Origin: Acidimicrobiales bacterium
GTDB lineage: Bacteria > Actinomycetota > Acidimicrobiia > Acidimicrobiales > JAHWLA01
Direction: 5' to 3'
DNA length: 64,000 nt
Assembly: GCA_035536915.1 (NCBI GenBank)
Contig: DATLNE010000014.1
Span: forward strand, 1-64,000
Position 1 is the stretch's first letter, and the number at the start of each line of letters is the position of its first letter. Made by a program: the position numbers and the translations under genes. The notes beneath the pieces were generated by a model that ran no database searches, was not told the origin of the DNA, and worked only from the letters and a program-made list of their open reading frames with translations. Positions 1 through 9,143 of the stretch are shown here, piece after piece.

Positions 1-58
1 GCCGTTTTACAGCGCGATTTCGACGCAACTTCGCCACGGCGGGCCTGCGCCTCCAAGC

Positions 59-403
59 CTACGAGCGGCGTGCCGCGCACGACGTGCACGAAACGGCGTC
101 GGGCAACACCGCCAGGCGTTCGGCCGGGATCGGCACGCCGCAGGAACTGCACACGCCGTAGGTACCGGCGTCGAGCCGGGCAAGCGCCTCGTCGAACGCC
201 GCCAACCGGCTGCGGGCACGCTCCAGCAGGGCGGCGACCCGAGCCCGTTCGAAGCCCACCGTCGAGCCGTCGGGGTCGTGCTCGTCGTCGAGGGCCACGC
301 CCTCGGACGCCGACACGACGGCCGCCAGTTCCTCGGCCAACTCGGCCGCTTGGGCCGCGACGCGCACCCGTTCGGATTCGAGGTGCCGCCGTGCCTCCTC
401 CAC
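59..403 (-). CDS. DksA/TraR-type C4 zinc-finger protein
   Basis: A 114-residue protein with the layout of small DksA/TraR-family regulators: an N-terminal helical hairpin rich in Glu, Arg and Ala, then a C-terminal four-cysteine zinc finger (CSSC near residues 85-88 and CTSC near 106-109, with PIPAERL between them). Family members act on RNA polymerase or as small transcription regulators; the exact role here is inferred only from the fold. I chose the GTG at 403, which begins 10 bp after the stop of the upstream methyltransferase gene, suggesting one transcript. A longer in-frame extension upstream is a shadow of that methyltransferase. The 58 bp before its stop hold no gene that I can see. 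Confidence 0.8.
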   Translation of the reverse strand: MEEARRHLESERVRVAAQAAELAEELAAVVSASEGVALDDEHDPDGSTVGFERARVAALLERARSRLAAFDEALARLDAGTYGVCSSCGVPIPAERLAVLPDAVSCTSCAARRS

Positions 404-413
404 CCCGCCGAGC

Positions 414-1124
414 CTACGAGCGGCGCAGCACGTACTGGGCGAAGACGGCGTCGTCGGAGTACGTCGCCTCCTCGACAACGAAGCCCGCCCGTTGGGCCAT
501 GGGCTCCAGCAGCCACGTGAACGTGGAGTGCTCGTCGCGCACGTGCTCTTCCAGTTCGACCCGGCTCCACTCCTCGGCGCCGTCGCCGTCGGCGGTGGCG
601 CACCACTGCTCGATGCGCCGCTCTGCGTCGGCGGGCTCGAAGCTGTAGACGACGTCCCACAACCGCAGCACCCCGCCGGGCCGCAGCAGGTCGCGGATGC
701 GCCGTAAGGCGACGCCCTTCCAGAAGTCCGGCAGGTGGTGGAGCGCGTAGCGGGAGTAGACGAGGTCGGCGGGCGGTCCCTGGTGCTCGTAGGTGAGGAA
801 CCCGGCCTCCACGACCTCCACGTTGGCAGCGCCCGCTTCACCGACCTTGGTGCGCAGCCGCTGGAGCATGACCGGCGACACGTCGACGGCCACGACACGA
901 GCGCACCACGAGGCGACGGCCAGGGTGAACTGCCCGGTACCCGCGCCGAACTCGACCACGGTGGCCTCCGGGGTGAGCCCCCACTGCCGGCAGCGCGCCA
1001 CCTCGGCGGCGGCGTCGGCGTCTTCCTTGGTGTCGTACTGCGACACATGGAGCTGGTCGAGGTTCTCTCGACCGGCACTCGCCACCTCGTCGAGCAGCCA
1101 CCCCGGTCGGCGGTCGGCAGGCAC
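414..1124 (-). CDS. Class I SAM-dependent methyltransferase
   Basis: A 236-residue methyltransferase. Motif I for SAM binding is VVEFGAGTGQ, followed by the acidic strand VVAVDVSP and the motif-IV/V stretch DLVYSRYALHHL. The fold is the standard class I Rossmann methyltransferase; the substrate cannot be read from the sequence. The start is the GTG at 1124, because GAGAGGA lies seven bases upstream of it. Longer starts up to 1208 would run into the divergent helicase gene. The DksA-like gene follows 10 bp downstream and is probably co-transcribed. Confidence 0.8.
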   Translation of the reverse strand: MPADRRPGWLLDEVASAGRENLDQLHVSQYDTKEDADAAAEVARCRQWGLTPEATVVEFGAGTGQFTLAVASWCARVVAVDVSPVMLQRLRTKVGEAGAANVEVVEAGFLTYEHQGPPADLVYSRYALHHLPDFWKGVALRRIRDLLRPGGVLRLWDVVYSFEPADAERRIEQWCATADGDGAEEWSRVELEEHVRDEHSTFTWLLEPMAQRAGFVVEEATYSDDAVFAQYVLRRS

Positions 1125-1182
1125 ATGAGCATCCTCTCGCGATTCCGAGGACCGGAAGGCGTCATGGCATAGTCGCCTCATC

Positions 1183-2862
1183 ATGACTTCCGATGCACCC
1201 GACGGCATTGCCGCGTTCGCGCACCTGGCGCTGCGCCCCGAACTCCTCCAAGCCCTGAGCGAGCTCGGCTACGAAGAGCCCACCCCGATCCAGCGCGAGA
1301 CGATCCCTCCTCTCGTCGAAGGCCGCGACGTACTGGGCCAAGCGGCCACCGGCACCGGCAAGACGGCGGCCTTCGCCCTGCCCATCCTCGAGCGATTGGT
1401 GCCCGGCGGCGCCGACCCTCAGGCACTCGTCCTGGTGCCGACGCGGGAACTGGCCGTACAGGTGTCGGAAGCCGTGCACCGCTACGGCGCCCGCCTCGGC
1501 GTGCGGGTGCTGCCCATCTACGGCGGCCAGCCCATCAACCGCCAGCTCCGTGCCCTCGAACGCGGCATCGACGTGGTGGTGGCCACCCCCGGCCGCGCCG
1601 TCGACCACATCGCCCGCAAGACCTTGCGCCTGGGCAACCTCACCACCGTGGTGCTCGACGAAGCCGACGAGATGCTCGACATGGGCTTCGCCGACGACAT
1701 CGAGGCGATCTTCGCCGAGACGCCGGAGAACCGGCAGACCGTGCTGTTCTCGGCCACCCTCCCCCATCGCATCGACGCCATGGCGCGACGCCACCTGCGC
1801 AACCCGGTACGCGTGCAGCTCGACCGCCAGGCCTCGCAGTCGGACGGGCCGTCGCTGGTGCGCCAGAGCGCCTACGTCGTGCCCCGAGCCCACAAGCCCG
1901 CCGCCCTCGGGCGCATCCTCGACGTGGAGGCGCCCGCCGCGGCCATCGTCTTCTGCCGCACCCGCGACGAAGTCGACCAGCTGACCGAGACACTCAACGG
2001 CCGCGGCTACCGGGCCGAGGCGCTGCACGGCGGCATGAACCAGGAACAGCGCGACCGGGTGATGAACCGCCTGCGGGCCGGGACCGCCGAACTGCTCGTC
2101 GCCACCGACGTGGCCGCCCGCGGCCTCGACATCGACCAGCTCACCCACGTCGTCAACTACGACGTGCCGTCGGCGCCCGACTCCTACACGCACCGCATCG
2201 GCCGCGTGGGGCGGGCAGGCCGTGAAGGCGTGGCCATCACGTTGGCCGAGCCGCGCGAGCACCGCATGCTCAAGACCATCGAGCGGGTGACCAAGCAGCG
2301 CATCACCGTGGAGAAGCTGCCGACCATCGCCGACCTCCACGCCCGCCGGTTGGAGATGACCCGCGCCGCGCTGCACGAAAGCCTGGTGGAGGACGACTTC
2401 GAGCGCTTCCGGGTCGTGGTCGAGACGCTGACCGACGAGTTCGACGTGATGGAGGTCGCCCTCGCCGCCGTGAAGCTGGCCCACGAGGCGGGCAACGCGG
2501 CAGGCGACGACGAGGAGATCCCCGAGTTCACGCCCCGCGCCGACGGCGGCGACACCCGTGGGCCGCGCAAGCCGCAGCCCCGTGGGCCGCGCGGCCCGTC
2601 GGTGGGCACGACGCGCGTGTTCGTGGGTGCGGGCCGCAACGCGGGCGTGCGCCCGCAGGACCTGGTCGGCGCCATCACCGGCGAGTCGAGCCTCAGCGGA
2701 CGCGACATCGGGGCCATCGAGATCTCCGACCGCTTCGCCCTGGTCGAGGTGCCCGAAGCGGCGGCCGACGAGGTCATCGCCGCCCTGCGCACAACCACCA
2801 TCAAGGGCAAGCGCCCCCCGGTGCGCCGCGAGCGCTTCGAGCAGCCCGGGGGGCGGGCTTAA
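1183..2862 (+). CDS. deaD: DEAD-box ATP-dependent RNA helicase (DeaD/CsdA type)
   Basis: A 559-residue DEAD-box helicase. Visible motifs in order are the Q motif (PTPIQ), Walker A (ATGTGKT), PTRELA, TPGR, VLDEAD, SAT, and the C-terminal-domain motifs ARGLDI and HRIGRVGRAGR. Residues about 480-555 form a DbpA/CsdA-like RNA-binding domain (RVFVGAGRNAGVRPQDLVGA), which assigns it to the DeaD group that remodels structured RNA in ribosome assembly, mRNA decay and cold adaptation. The last bases TTAA are shared with the stop codon of the convergent GNAT gene. Confidence 0.93.
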   Translation: MTSDAPDGIAAFAHLALRPELLQALSELGYEEPTPIQRETIPPLVEGRDVLGQAATGTGKTAAFALPILERLVPGGADPQALVLVPTRELAVQVSEAVHRYGARLGVRVLPIYGGQPINRQLRALERGIDVVVATPGRAVDHIARKTLRLGNLTTVVLDEADEMLDMGFADDIEAIFAETPENRQTVLFSATLPHRIDAMARRHLRNPVRVQLDRQASQSDGPSLVRQSAYVVPRAHKPAALGRILDVEAPAAAIVFCRTRDEVDQLTETLNGRGYRAEALHGGMNQEQRDRVMNRLRAGTAELLVATDVAARGLDIDQLTHVVNYDVPSAPDSYTHRIGRVGRAGREGVAITLAEPREHRMLKTIERVTKQRITVEKLPTIADLHARRLEMTRAALHESLVEDDFERFRVVVETLTDEFDVMEVALAAVKLAHEAGNAAGDDEEIPEFTPRADGGDTRGPRKPQPRGPRGPSVGTTRVFVGAGRNAGVRPQDLVGAITGESSLSGRDIGAIEISDRFALVEVPEAAADEVIAALRTTTIKGKRPPVRRERFEQPGGRA

Positions 2863-3683
2863 CCGAAGCGGTAGCGCAGGCACTCTCCCGCGGCGCGGTA
2901 GCCCATGCGCCGGTAGATGGAGTTCGACACCGGGTTGCCCAAGTCGGTGTAGAGCATGGGGCGGTGGCCTTCGTCGAGCAGGCGCTGCGACAGGGCAGCG
3001 ACGCACCCACTGGCGTAGCCGGTGCCCCGCCGTTCGGGCGGCGTGTAGACGAAGGCGATGCGCGACACGCCGTCGAGCGGCGTCGATGCCGCGGCGATCG
3101 ACACCGCCTCGCCGGTGTCCCAGACCCACATCTCCCCCGCGGCCGTGCGCCGCGCCACGAGCGCCTCGATGTCCAACGTCGGCCCGTCGCCCACTTCCAC
3201 CTGGAAGGCGGTCACCCACTCCACGAGCAGGTCGTGCTCCGCGGGCGTCGCGACGCGCAGCCGGCCTTCCACGCTCGGCAGCACGACCGTGTGCAACTCG
3301 TACACACGCATCCCCGAGGTCGGGAATGCCCCGACGCCGACCATCTCCGTCCACTGCCCTGCGAAGCGCGCCGCGGTGGCGGCGTCGCCGTGGATGCCGG
3401 GGAGGCGCACCCCGCTGTCGGCGATTGCGGTCACGACAGCGGCGACGGCCTCGGCGGGCATGGGAGTCATGGTGGCGGCGAAGTCGAGCGGCGAGAGGAA
3501 CACGACGCCCACGACGTCGTCGCCGGCTCGCACCATCCAGTAGCGACCGGGCTCCGGGGCGGCGACGCGGGCGGCAAGCAGCGTCCGAACCAGGTTGTGC
3601 ATCACCGGGTCGGAGGCGAGGAACGCATCCGCCTTCTCCACGACCTCGTTCGCGTCGTCCGTCGCCTCCACCGTCAGGTCCAT
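2859..3683 (-). CDS. GNAT family N-acetyltransferase
   Basis: A 274-residue protein whose last 100 residues form a GNAT domain, with the acetyl-CoA pyrophosphate-binding segment PPERRGTGYASGCVAALSQR and the typical end segment YTDLGNPVSNSIYRRMGYRA. The N-terminal half is probably a degenerate GNAT-like domain. The acceptor substrate is unknown. The ATG at 3683 is the natural start; the upstream in-frame extension has the Arg/Ser-rich composition of antisense sequence. It is convergent with the helicase gene and their stops overlap by four bases. Confidence 0.8.
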   Translation of the reverse strand: MDLTVEATDDANEVVEKADAFLASDPVMHNLVRTLLAARVAAPEPGRYWMVRAGDDVVGVVFLSPLDFAATMTPMPAEAVAAVVTAIADSGVRLPGIHGDAATAARFAGQWTEMVGVGAFPTSGMRVYELHTVVLPSVEGRLRVATPAEHDLLVEWVTAFQVEVGDGPTLDIEALVARRTAAGEMWVWDTGEAVSIAAASTPLDGVSRIAFVYTPPERRGTGYASGCVAALSQRLLDEGHRPMLYTDLGNPVSNSIYRRMGYRAAGECLRYRFG

Positions 3684-3723
3684 GCGGCCATGATGGCCGC
3701 GCCGTCCACCGGCCCCGACGGAA

Positions 3724-5115
3724 TTAGCCGGCGCCGACCAAAGCCAACATCTCGTCGCGCGACGGGCCGGGCGCCGGGCGCGGCGTCGCCCGCATCGCCG
3801 CGAACGTCTCCTCGATGCGGCGCTGGAGCTCGACGTCGTCGTCGAGCACGGCCGTGCTGTCGAGCAGGCCGATACGCCGCACGTACATGCGGAACACCTC
3901 GGCATCGGCCATGGCGACGGCGCCGCCTGCCACCAGGCTGAACAGTGCGTAGTCGCCGTCGTGGTGGGCGAAGTCGACCGGCTCGCCCAGCCACATGCGA
4001 CGGCGCTGCTCGTCGAGGGCGGTGGCGAGGTCGTAGCGCTCCCGCAAGGCAGGCATCACCGCCGCTGCGTACGCGCTCGACGCGTCGACCACATCGGAGT
4101 GGTCGCGCAAGGCCGCGGCCAACGCCGTCGCGTGCACGAAGGCAAAGGCCACGCCGTGCGCCAGCACCGGGTCTGTGTGGCAGAGGGCGTCGCCCACGGG
4201 CACCAGGCCCACCGCCGTGGTTGGGCCGTAGTGCCGCAAGGTGTTGCGCAGCCCGGCCATCGGCATCATGTCGGTGATGGGCTCGACCTTCTCCGGGTCG
4301 ACCCACAGCCGCAGCATGGGGATGCGATCGGCGGCCGCTTCGAAAGCTGCGGCATCGCCGAAGGCCCGCCACTCAGGCACGCCGCTCGGCACCGCCAGCA
4401 GGGCGGCGAAGGTGTCGTTGTCGCCGGGGAAGGTGGCGAACCCGAGGTACCCCAGGTCGCCACGCGGACTGAGCAGCCAGGGGCCGTCGGGCAGCTCGAA
4501 CCCGGGCCGCACCCGGTAGTAACGGTTGTAGTACACGACACCGCAGTCGCTGCTCTCCGCGGGATCGGATTCGACGCCCGCGTCGCGCAGCCACGCCGTC
4601 GTCGGGGCCCGCCGTCCCAGGGCGTCGACCACCAGGTCGCCGTCGAGGTCGCCGCCGTCGGTGCGCACTCCCGTCACCCGGCCGCCGTCGAGCACCAAGC
4701 CGGTGACTTCGGTGGTTGCTCGCACGTCGATCCGCGGCTCGGCGTCGACGGCGCGGCGCAGGGCCCACTCGATGACGGGACGGCGCACGGCCAAGTAGCG
4801 GAGGTCGTCGTCTCCCGGTCGAGGACCGCCGGGCGCCCGGGCGGCGACGTCGACGTCACCGGCCCCGGCCGCCAACAGGTCGGCGAACACGTCGGGCAGG
4901 CTGTCGCGCAGTTCCGCTCTCCCGCGCGGCCCGATGGCATGGGGCTGGAGGAAGTGCGGCACGCCGCGGCGCTCCCAGCCGATCGACTCCTGTGACGGCC
5001 CGACGTCGAAACCGTCGCGCTCGACCACCGTCACCCGATGGCCGTCACGGGCCAGCCGAAGCGCCGTCGCCAACCCGGCCAGGCTGCCCCCCAAGACCAG
5101 CACGGTCGCGCTCAT
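3724..5115 (-). CDS. FAD-dependent oxidoreductase/monooxygenase
   Basis: A 463-residue flavoprotein. The N-terminal dinucleotide-binding motif is VLGGSLAGLATALRLARDGH followed by VVERD. A second FAD-contact region (DALGRRAP near residue 160) and a GDALCHTDPVLAHGVAFAF segment near residue 330 correspond to the GD motif of the PHBH/UbiH-like fold. The substrate is not identifiable. The start at 5115 puts the glycine motif at the N-terminus as usual. It is divergent from the epimerase gene, with only 28 bp between the two starts, so both promoters must overlap. Confidence 0.8.
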   Translation of the reverse strand: MSATVLVLGGSLAGLATALRLARDGHRVTVVERDGFDVGPSQESIGWERRGVPHFLQPHAIGPRGRAELRDSLPDVFADLLAAGAGDVDVAARAPGGPRPGDDDLRYLAVRRPVIEWALRRAVDAEPRIDVRATTEVTGLVLDGGRVTGVRTDGGDLDGDLVVDALGRRAPTTAWLRDAGVESDPAESSDCGVVYYNRYYRVRPGFELPDGPWLLSPRGDLGYLGFATFPGDNDTFAALLAVPSGVPEWRAFGDAAAFEAAADRIPMLRLWVDPEKVEPITDMMPMAGLRNTLRHYGPTTAVGLVPVGDALCHTDPVLAHGVAFAFVHATALAAALRDHSDVVDASSAYAAAVMPALRERYDLATALDEQRRRMWLGEPVDFAHHDGDYALFSLVAGGAVAMADAEVFRMYVRRIGLLDSTAVLDDDVELQRRIEETFAAMRATPRPAPGPSRDEMLALVGAG

Positions 5116-5143
5116 GCCGCGCAGGCTAATAGCGTCGCCTTTC

Positions 5144-6124
5144 ATGCGACTGCTGGTGCTGGGAGGAACGTCGTTCGTCGGGCGGCACATCGTGGAGGCT
5201 GCCCTCGACGGCGGCCACGACGTGACCTTGTTCAACCGGGGCCAGACGAACCCCGGGCTGTTCGACGGATGCGAGCAGCGCCACGGCGACCGCGACAAGG
5301 GCGACTACGCGTCGCTCGCCGACGGCACGTGGGACGCCGTGCTCGACGTCAACGCCTACATCCCCCGCGTGGTTCGTGAGGTGGCCGCGGCCCTCGACGG
5401 ACGGGTCGGGCACTACACGTTCGTCTCCACCGTGTCGGTGTACGTGGTGTCGGGCGACGATTCCGTCGACGAGTCGACGGAGCTGGCGACGCTCGACGAT
5501 CCCACCACCGAGGTGGTCGACAACGAGACGTACGGCGGCCTGAAGGTGTTGTGCGAACGGGAGGTCACCGCCGCCTTCCGGGGCCGGTCGACGATCGTGC
5601 GGCCTGGCATCGTGGCCGGCCCCTTCGACCCCACCGACCGCTTCACCTACTGGGTACGGCGGGCGGCGCGAGGCGGCATTGTGGCCGCCCCCGCCCGGCC
5701 CGATCAGCCGGTGCAAGTGGTGCACGCGCGAGACCTGGCCGACTTCACGGTGGGCGCCACCGCCGAGGGCCTCGAAGGCCCCTTCAACGCCGTCGGTCCC
5801 ACCGAGCCGATGACGCTCGCGGGCCTCATCGAGGCATGTGCCGCGGCGGCGCGCAGCGACGTCGAAGTCGAGTGGGTCGACGAAAGCTTCCTGCGCGAGC
5901 AGCGCGTGCGCATGCCGTTGTACGTGCCGTCACACGCGCAACTCGACGGCGTGTTCCGATGCTCGCCCGCCAAGGCGCTGGCGGCCGGCCTTCACAACCG
6001 GCCGGTCACCGAGACGGCGGCCGACACGTTGGCGTGGGACCGCACCCGCGGCGACACGGCCATGGAAGGTGCGCCGACGCCCGAGCAGGAGGCCGCCCTG
6101 CTCGAGGCGTGGCGCACCCAGTGA
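5144..6124 (+). CDS. NAD-dependent epimerase/dehydratase (extended SDR)
   Basis: A 326-residue Rossmann protein starting MRLLVLGGTSFVGRHIVEAA, with the GGTSFVG cofactor motif at the extreme N-terminus. This variant is found in atypical extended SDRs related to RNA-binding/isoflavone-reductase-like epimerases. The usual catalytic YxxxK is not in the standard form (the region reads VVDNETYGGLKVLCE, giving a possible YGGLK), so activity on a nucleotide sugar is uncertain. The gene overlaps the next one by GTGA, so translation is probably coupled. Confidence 0.75.
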   Translation: MRLLVLGGTSFVGRHIVEAALDGGHDVTLFNRGQTNPGLFDGCEQRHGDRDKGDYASLADGTWDAVLDVNAYIPRVVREVAAALDGRVGHYTFVSTVSVYVVSGDDSVDESTELATLDDPTTEVVDNETYGGLKVLCEREVTAAFRGRSTIVRPGIVAGPFDPTDRFTYWVRRAARGGIVAAPARPDQPVQVVHARDLADFTVGATAEGLEGPFNAVGPTEPMTLAGLIEACAAAARSDVEVEWVDESFLREQRVRMPLYVPSHAQLDGVFRCSPAKALAAGLHNRPVTETAADTLAWDRTRGDTAMEGAPTPEQEAALLEAWRTQ

Positions 6125-6558
6125 AGCGGGGCTACCTGGCCTCGGTCGTCGGGGCCTTGCTCGGCGCCGCCGCCTTGGGACTGACAGGCGTCTTCGTGGC
6201 CTTGGTCCTGGCGGGCAACGCCACACAGGACAACGACGGCGACGCCTTCGGCGAGCTCTTCGGCGACCTGTTGGGCATCGTCGTGGTGGGCATCCTGTTG
6301 GCCATGGCGGGCCTGTGGATCGGCGCCGCCCTGGGCTGCTGGTTGGGCCTGAAGGTGGCGGGCCATCCCCGCCAGGCCCGCACCGGGGTGGTGCTCGGCG
6401 TGCTGCTGCCGCCGTGGGTGATCGGCTTGGCCGTGGCCCTGGGGGCGGCGTTCGGGGAGGTGCCCGACCTGGTTGTCGGCGCCGCGTCGGCCGCCACCGT
6501 CGTCGGCGCGCCGGTCGCCGCCCGTTCGCTGGCGATGCGCGGCAGCGAGGTCAGCTGA
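6121..6558 (+). CDS. Small integral membrane protein of unknown function
   Basis: A 145-residue protein with four hydrophobic stretches (about residues 5-30, 48-75, 90-112 and 115-135) and little else. The GTG start overlaps the stop of the upstream epimerase gene (GTGA), so it probably depends on that transcript. I do not recognise a family. Its 3' end overlaps the convergent gene at 6551 by eight bases. Confidence 0.6.
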   Translation: MKRGYLASVVGALLGAAALGLTGVFVALVLAGNATQDNDGDAFGELFGDLLGIVVVGILLAMAGLWIGAALGCWLGLKVAGHPRQARTGVVLGVLLPPWVIGLAVALGAAFGEVPDLVVGAASAATVVGAPVAARSLAMRGSEVS

Positions 6559-7486
6559 AGCGTTCGGAAGGCTGCGTGTCGAACGTCAGCAGCACTTCCC
6601 AACGCCCGTCGCCCCGCCGCTGCGGGCCGCGCATGCGCTCGCGCAACTCGTCGGCCGGCCCTTCGATGCGGATGCCGTTGGCCGACAACACCCGCTTGGT
6701 CGGCACCGCGTCGGGGTCGAGGGCGACGGCAGGCCGGCGCTGCGCCCGCAGCTCGCTCTCCACCTCGTCGCGGTAGGGCGAGAAGTCGGGCACGTCCTCG
6801 GCGATCCAGTCGAGGGCTTCGTCGACCTGCGTGGGCCGGCGCCGGGCCAGCGACTCGGCCACCTCCTCGGCGGCGTCGGGCAGGCGCGAGGTGACGGCCG
6901 TGACCATGGCGGCCACTGCCCGCTTGGGCGCCTGGTCCTGGCGCAGGCCCAGCGCGGTGAGGAAGTAGAGGGCGCCCACGTCGAGCTGGTCGCCCACCAC
7001 CACGTCGCTCTCGGCCCGCGGGTCGGGGAACAGCGCCCCCTTCTGCAGGCGGCCCGGCGCGTCGAGGGCGTCCTGCACGGCGCCCAGCCGGGCCCGGCCC
7101 TGCGTGCGTTGCAGGTAGCCGAGCCGTTCGGCGGTGACCTGCAACTTGAGCACGGCAGCCATGGCCTGGCCGTCCTCGTCGACGCCGTGCAGCGCCACCA
7201 ACAGGCCCGCGGGCGTGCGGAAGTCCATGCCATCCAAGAGAGTTGCCGCCAGTTGGTTGGCCGAGGCCAGGAACTGCTGCTCGCTCCCCGTCCGCAAGGC
7301 CTCGAACCGCTCCTGCGCCGTGTCGTCGACGAACGACGTGGGCGGGCTCTTGGCCGCCAGCGCGGCCAGCGTGTCGAGGTGGGCGTCGAGGTACTCGGCC
7401 GTGGTGGCGTCGACCTCTTCCAGCGCGAGGGGATCGAGGGACCGACCGACCTCGACCAACCCGTAGGCAACGCGCAGGATCGCCAT
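6551..7486 (-). CDS. NdpA-like (nucleoid-associated protein family) protein
   Basis: A 311-residue soluble protein. The segments AVLKLQVTAERLGYLQR, APGRLQKGALFPDP and VGALYFLTALGL resemble the 37-kDa nucleoid-associated protein (NdpA/YejK) family. That assignment is by memory of the pattern and not certain. The C-terminal part (VPTKRVLSANGIRIEGPADE) looks like a separate small domain. The start overlaps the DoxX gene stop by one base (TGATG), so the two genes are one transcription unit. Confidence 0.55.
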   Translation of the reverse strand: MAILRVAYGLVEVGRSLDPLALEEVDATTAEYLDAHLDTLAALAAKSPPTSFVDDTAQERFEALRTGSEQQFLASANQLAATLLDGMDFRTPAGLLVALHGVDEDGQAMAAVLKLQVTAERLGYLQRTQGRARLGAVQDALDAPGRLQKGALFPDPRAESDVVVGDQLDVGALYFLTALGLRQDQAPKRAVAAMVTAVTSRLPDAAEEVAESLARRRPTQVDEALDWIAEDVPDFSPYRDEVESELRAQRRPAVALDPDAVPTKRVLSANGIRIEGPADELRERMRGPQRRGDGRWEVLLTFDTQPSERFS

Positions 7487-7995
7487 CAGGCGGGGCGCCG
7501 CCAGAAGGCGAGCAGGTAGGCGGCCGTTCCGCCGATGCCGACCACGGCGGCGACCAGCAGGGCCTGGCCGGGGTCGAAGGCGAACGACACGTCGAGGGCG
7601 TCGTCGAGCGACCACTCCCCCGGGCCGAAGGTGGCCAGCGCCAGGCCGAGCACGGCGAGGGTCATGACGTACTCCCACCCCTCGGTAGGCCGGGCGGTGA
7701 TGAAGAAGCCCTTGTCGCGGTGGTTGGTGAGATAGGCCACGAGCATGAGCGACACCACCACGCCGTAGGCGGCGGGCGTGAGCAGCCCGAGGGCCAGGAC
7801 GGGCGCGATGCCCACCTCGCTCCACGTCAGCAGTTGCGCTTGTAGGCCGCCGTACTTCAGGCCCAGGCTCTCCAACCAGTTGGCCATGCCGGGGCCCGAT
7901 CGCAGGGCCTTCACGTGCTTCCACCCGTGGGCGAACATCACGAGGGCGATCCAGACGCGCGCCAGCAGCAATGAGAAGTTCACGGCGTTCGACAT
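7486..7995 (-). CDS. DoxX family membrane protein
   Basis: A 169-residue membrane protein with four predicted helices. The first segment (LLLARVWIALVMFAHGWKHV) and the following GMANWLESLGL and PVLALGLLTPAAYG stretches are characteristic of the DoxX/TQO-small-subunit family. Such proteins are linked to redox and quinone metabolism, but the precise role here is unknown. The start at 7995 puts the first helix close to the N-terminus. Confidence 0.75.
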   Translation of the reverse strand: MSNAVNFSLLLARVWIALVMFAHGWKHVKALRSGPGMANWLESLGLKYGGLQAQLLTWSEVGIAPVLALGLLTPAAYGVVVSLMLVAYLTNHRDKGFFITARPTEGWEYVMTLAVLGLALATFGPGEWSLDDALDVSFAFDPGQALLVAAVVGIGGTAAYLLAFWRRPA

Positions 7996-8006
7996 CGCGG
8001 GCGACC

Positions 8007-8147
8007 CTATCCGTGGCGGAAGGTGATGCTGATCCTCGGGCCTGCCGACGCCACCTTGGGCACCGTGTGCTCCCACGTGCGCTGCAGGGTGCCGCCGGTG
8101 ACCAGCAGGTCGCCGTGGCGCAGGTCGAGCAGGCGGCTGCGGCTACG
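8007..8147 (-). pseudogene. Orphan C-terminus of an AlkB-type dioxygenase
   Basis: This is a remnant of about 46 codons ending at TAG (8007-8009). It reads LRHGDLLVTGGTLQRTWEHT and then GPRISITFRH, the distal-histidine and 2-oxoglutarate-binding arginine region that ends AlkB-family DNA repair dioxygenases. No N-terminal AlkB part (HxD) is present in front of it. The remnant lies in the same reading frame as the oxygenase gene upstream, separated only by that gene's TGA at 8148-8150. A deletion that joined the two is the simplest explanation (inference). Confidence 0.7.
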
Positions 8148-9134
8148 TCAGGCGGTTACGGGTGCAGGGAAGTGCACGTAGTGCTCGATCAACAGCTTGC
8201 CCAGGTCGCCGTCCGACAGGGCCGCGTCGACGCCGCCGAGGTCGGCCTTCAACGTGTCGAGGATGACCTCCAGGGTGAGGTCGTCGCGGTGATCCGCCCA
8301 TGCGGCGCGCTCGGCCTCGTCGGCGAAGCAGTACGCCTTCCACGACACCGAGTACCGCAGGTCGTCGGTGGCGTACTCGGCGATGCGCTCGTCGCCGTCG
8401 CGCACCGACCACCGGTCGCCGCCGTCGTGGTGCAGGCGCATGCCCGGCTTGATGCGCGGGAGGGCGCTGTCGTCACCCAGCACCCGGTCGACTCCGTGGA
8501 ACACGGTGTCGGTGTCGAGCATGGCGGCGGTGTTGTGGCAAGGGGCGTAGGTGGCGGCGGGGCCTGCGGCGCCCTCGGGGTAGTAGGCGAGCTCGCCGCC
8601 CCGCCCGCCGCCGAAGTAGGCGATGCCGGTGGCGATCGGCATGCGCCACCGCTCGAACAGCCCCGAGTGGCGAGCCACCACCAGGAGCCACTGGGGCACC
8701 ACCTTGCGGTTGGCGCCGCGGAACTCGGGCACGTCGGTGTGCACGGCCAGTTCCTGGCCGGGCAGCAACAGGTTGGCGTAGACGATGGCGGGCACCACGA
8801 CCGGCCTGCCGTGCAGTTCCCGGGCCGCCTCGGCCAGGCGCTCGCTCTGCCACAGCACCTCGACGCCCTCGGCGTAGACGTCGTCGCCGTAGGCGTAGGT
8901 CTCGCGGAAGTAGTTGGTGCGCGCCGCCCGCACGGCGAGCGGTTCGTCGGTGCGGCCGAAGCGGCCGCCGGTGCGCACGAAGTTCACGGCGGCGTCGTAG
9001 CGCTGGGCCAGGTCGGGAGCGAACGAGGTCTCGAAGCCCTCGTTGGAGTACAGGCCGTAGCTGCCGAAGCGGAACCAGAGGTCGACGACCGCCTCGGCCT
9101 CGTCGGGCGACAGCAGCGGGTCGAGGACGATCAT
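8148..9134 (-). CDS. Putative 2OG-Fe(II)-like oxygenase (HxD...H)
   Basis: A 328-residue protein with a candidate facial triad: ELAVHTDVPEF supplies HxD and DTVFHGVDRV supplies the distal histidine. A PGMRLHH segment may add the 2-oxoglutarate anchor. I do not recognise the specific family or substrate. The ATG start at 9134 lies 9 bp after the stop of the DUF5995 gene, so the two are likely co-transcribed. Its stop codon is followed in frame by an AlkB tail (see 8007-8147), which may mean the 3' end has been rearranged. Confidence 0.6.
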   Translation of the reverse strand: MIVLDPLLSPDEAEAVVDLWFRFGSYGLYSNEGFETSFAPDLAQRYDAAVNFVRTGGRFGRTDEPLAVRAARTNYFRETYAYGDDVYAEGVEVLWQSERLAEAARELHGRPVVVPAIVYANLLLPGQELAVHTDVPEFRGANRKVVPQWLLVVARHSGLFERWRMPIATGIAYFGGGRGGELAYYPEGAAGPAATYAPCHNTAAMLDTDTVFHGVDRVLGDDSALPRIKPGMRLHHDGGDRWSVRDGDERIAEYATDDLRYSVSWKAYCFADEAERAAWADHRDDLTLEVILDTLKADLGGVDAALSDGDLGKLLIEHYVHFPAPVTA

Positions 9135-9143
9135 GGCGTGACG

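Noticed and set aside
3681-3905. Longer N-terminus for the GNAT protein
   Set aside because: The added 74 residues are Arg/Ser/Cys-rich and antisense-like, overlapping the end of the FAD oxidoreductase gene.
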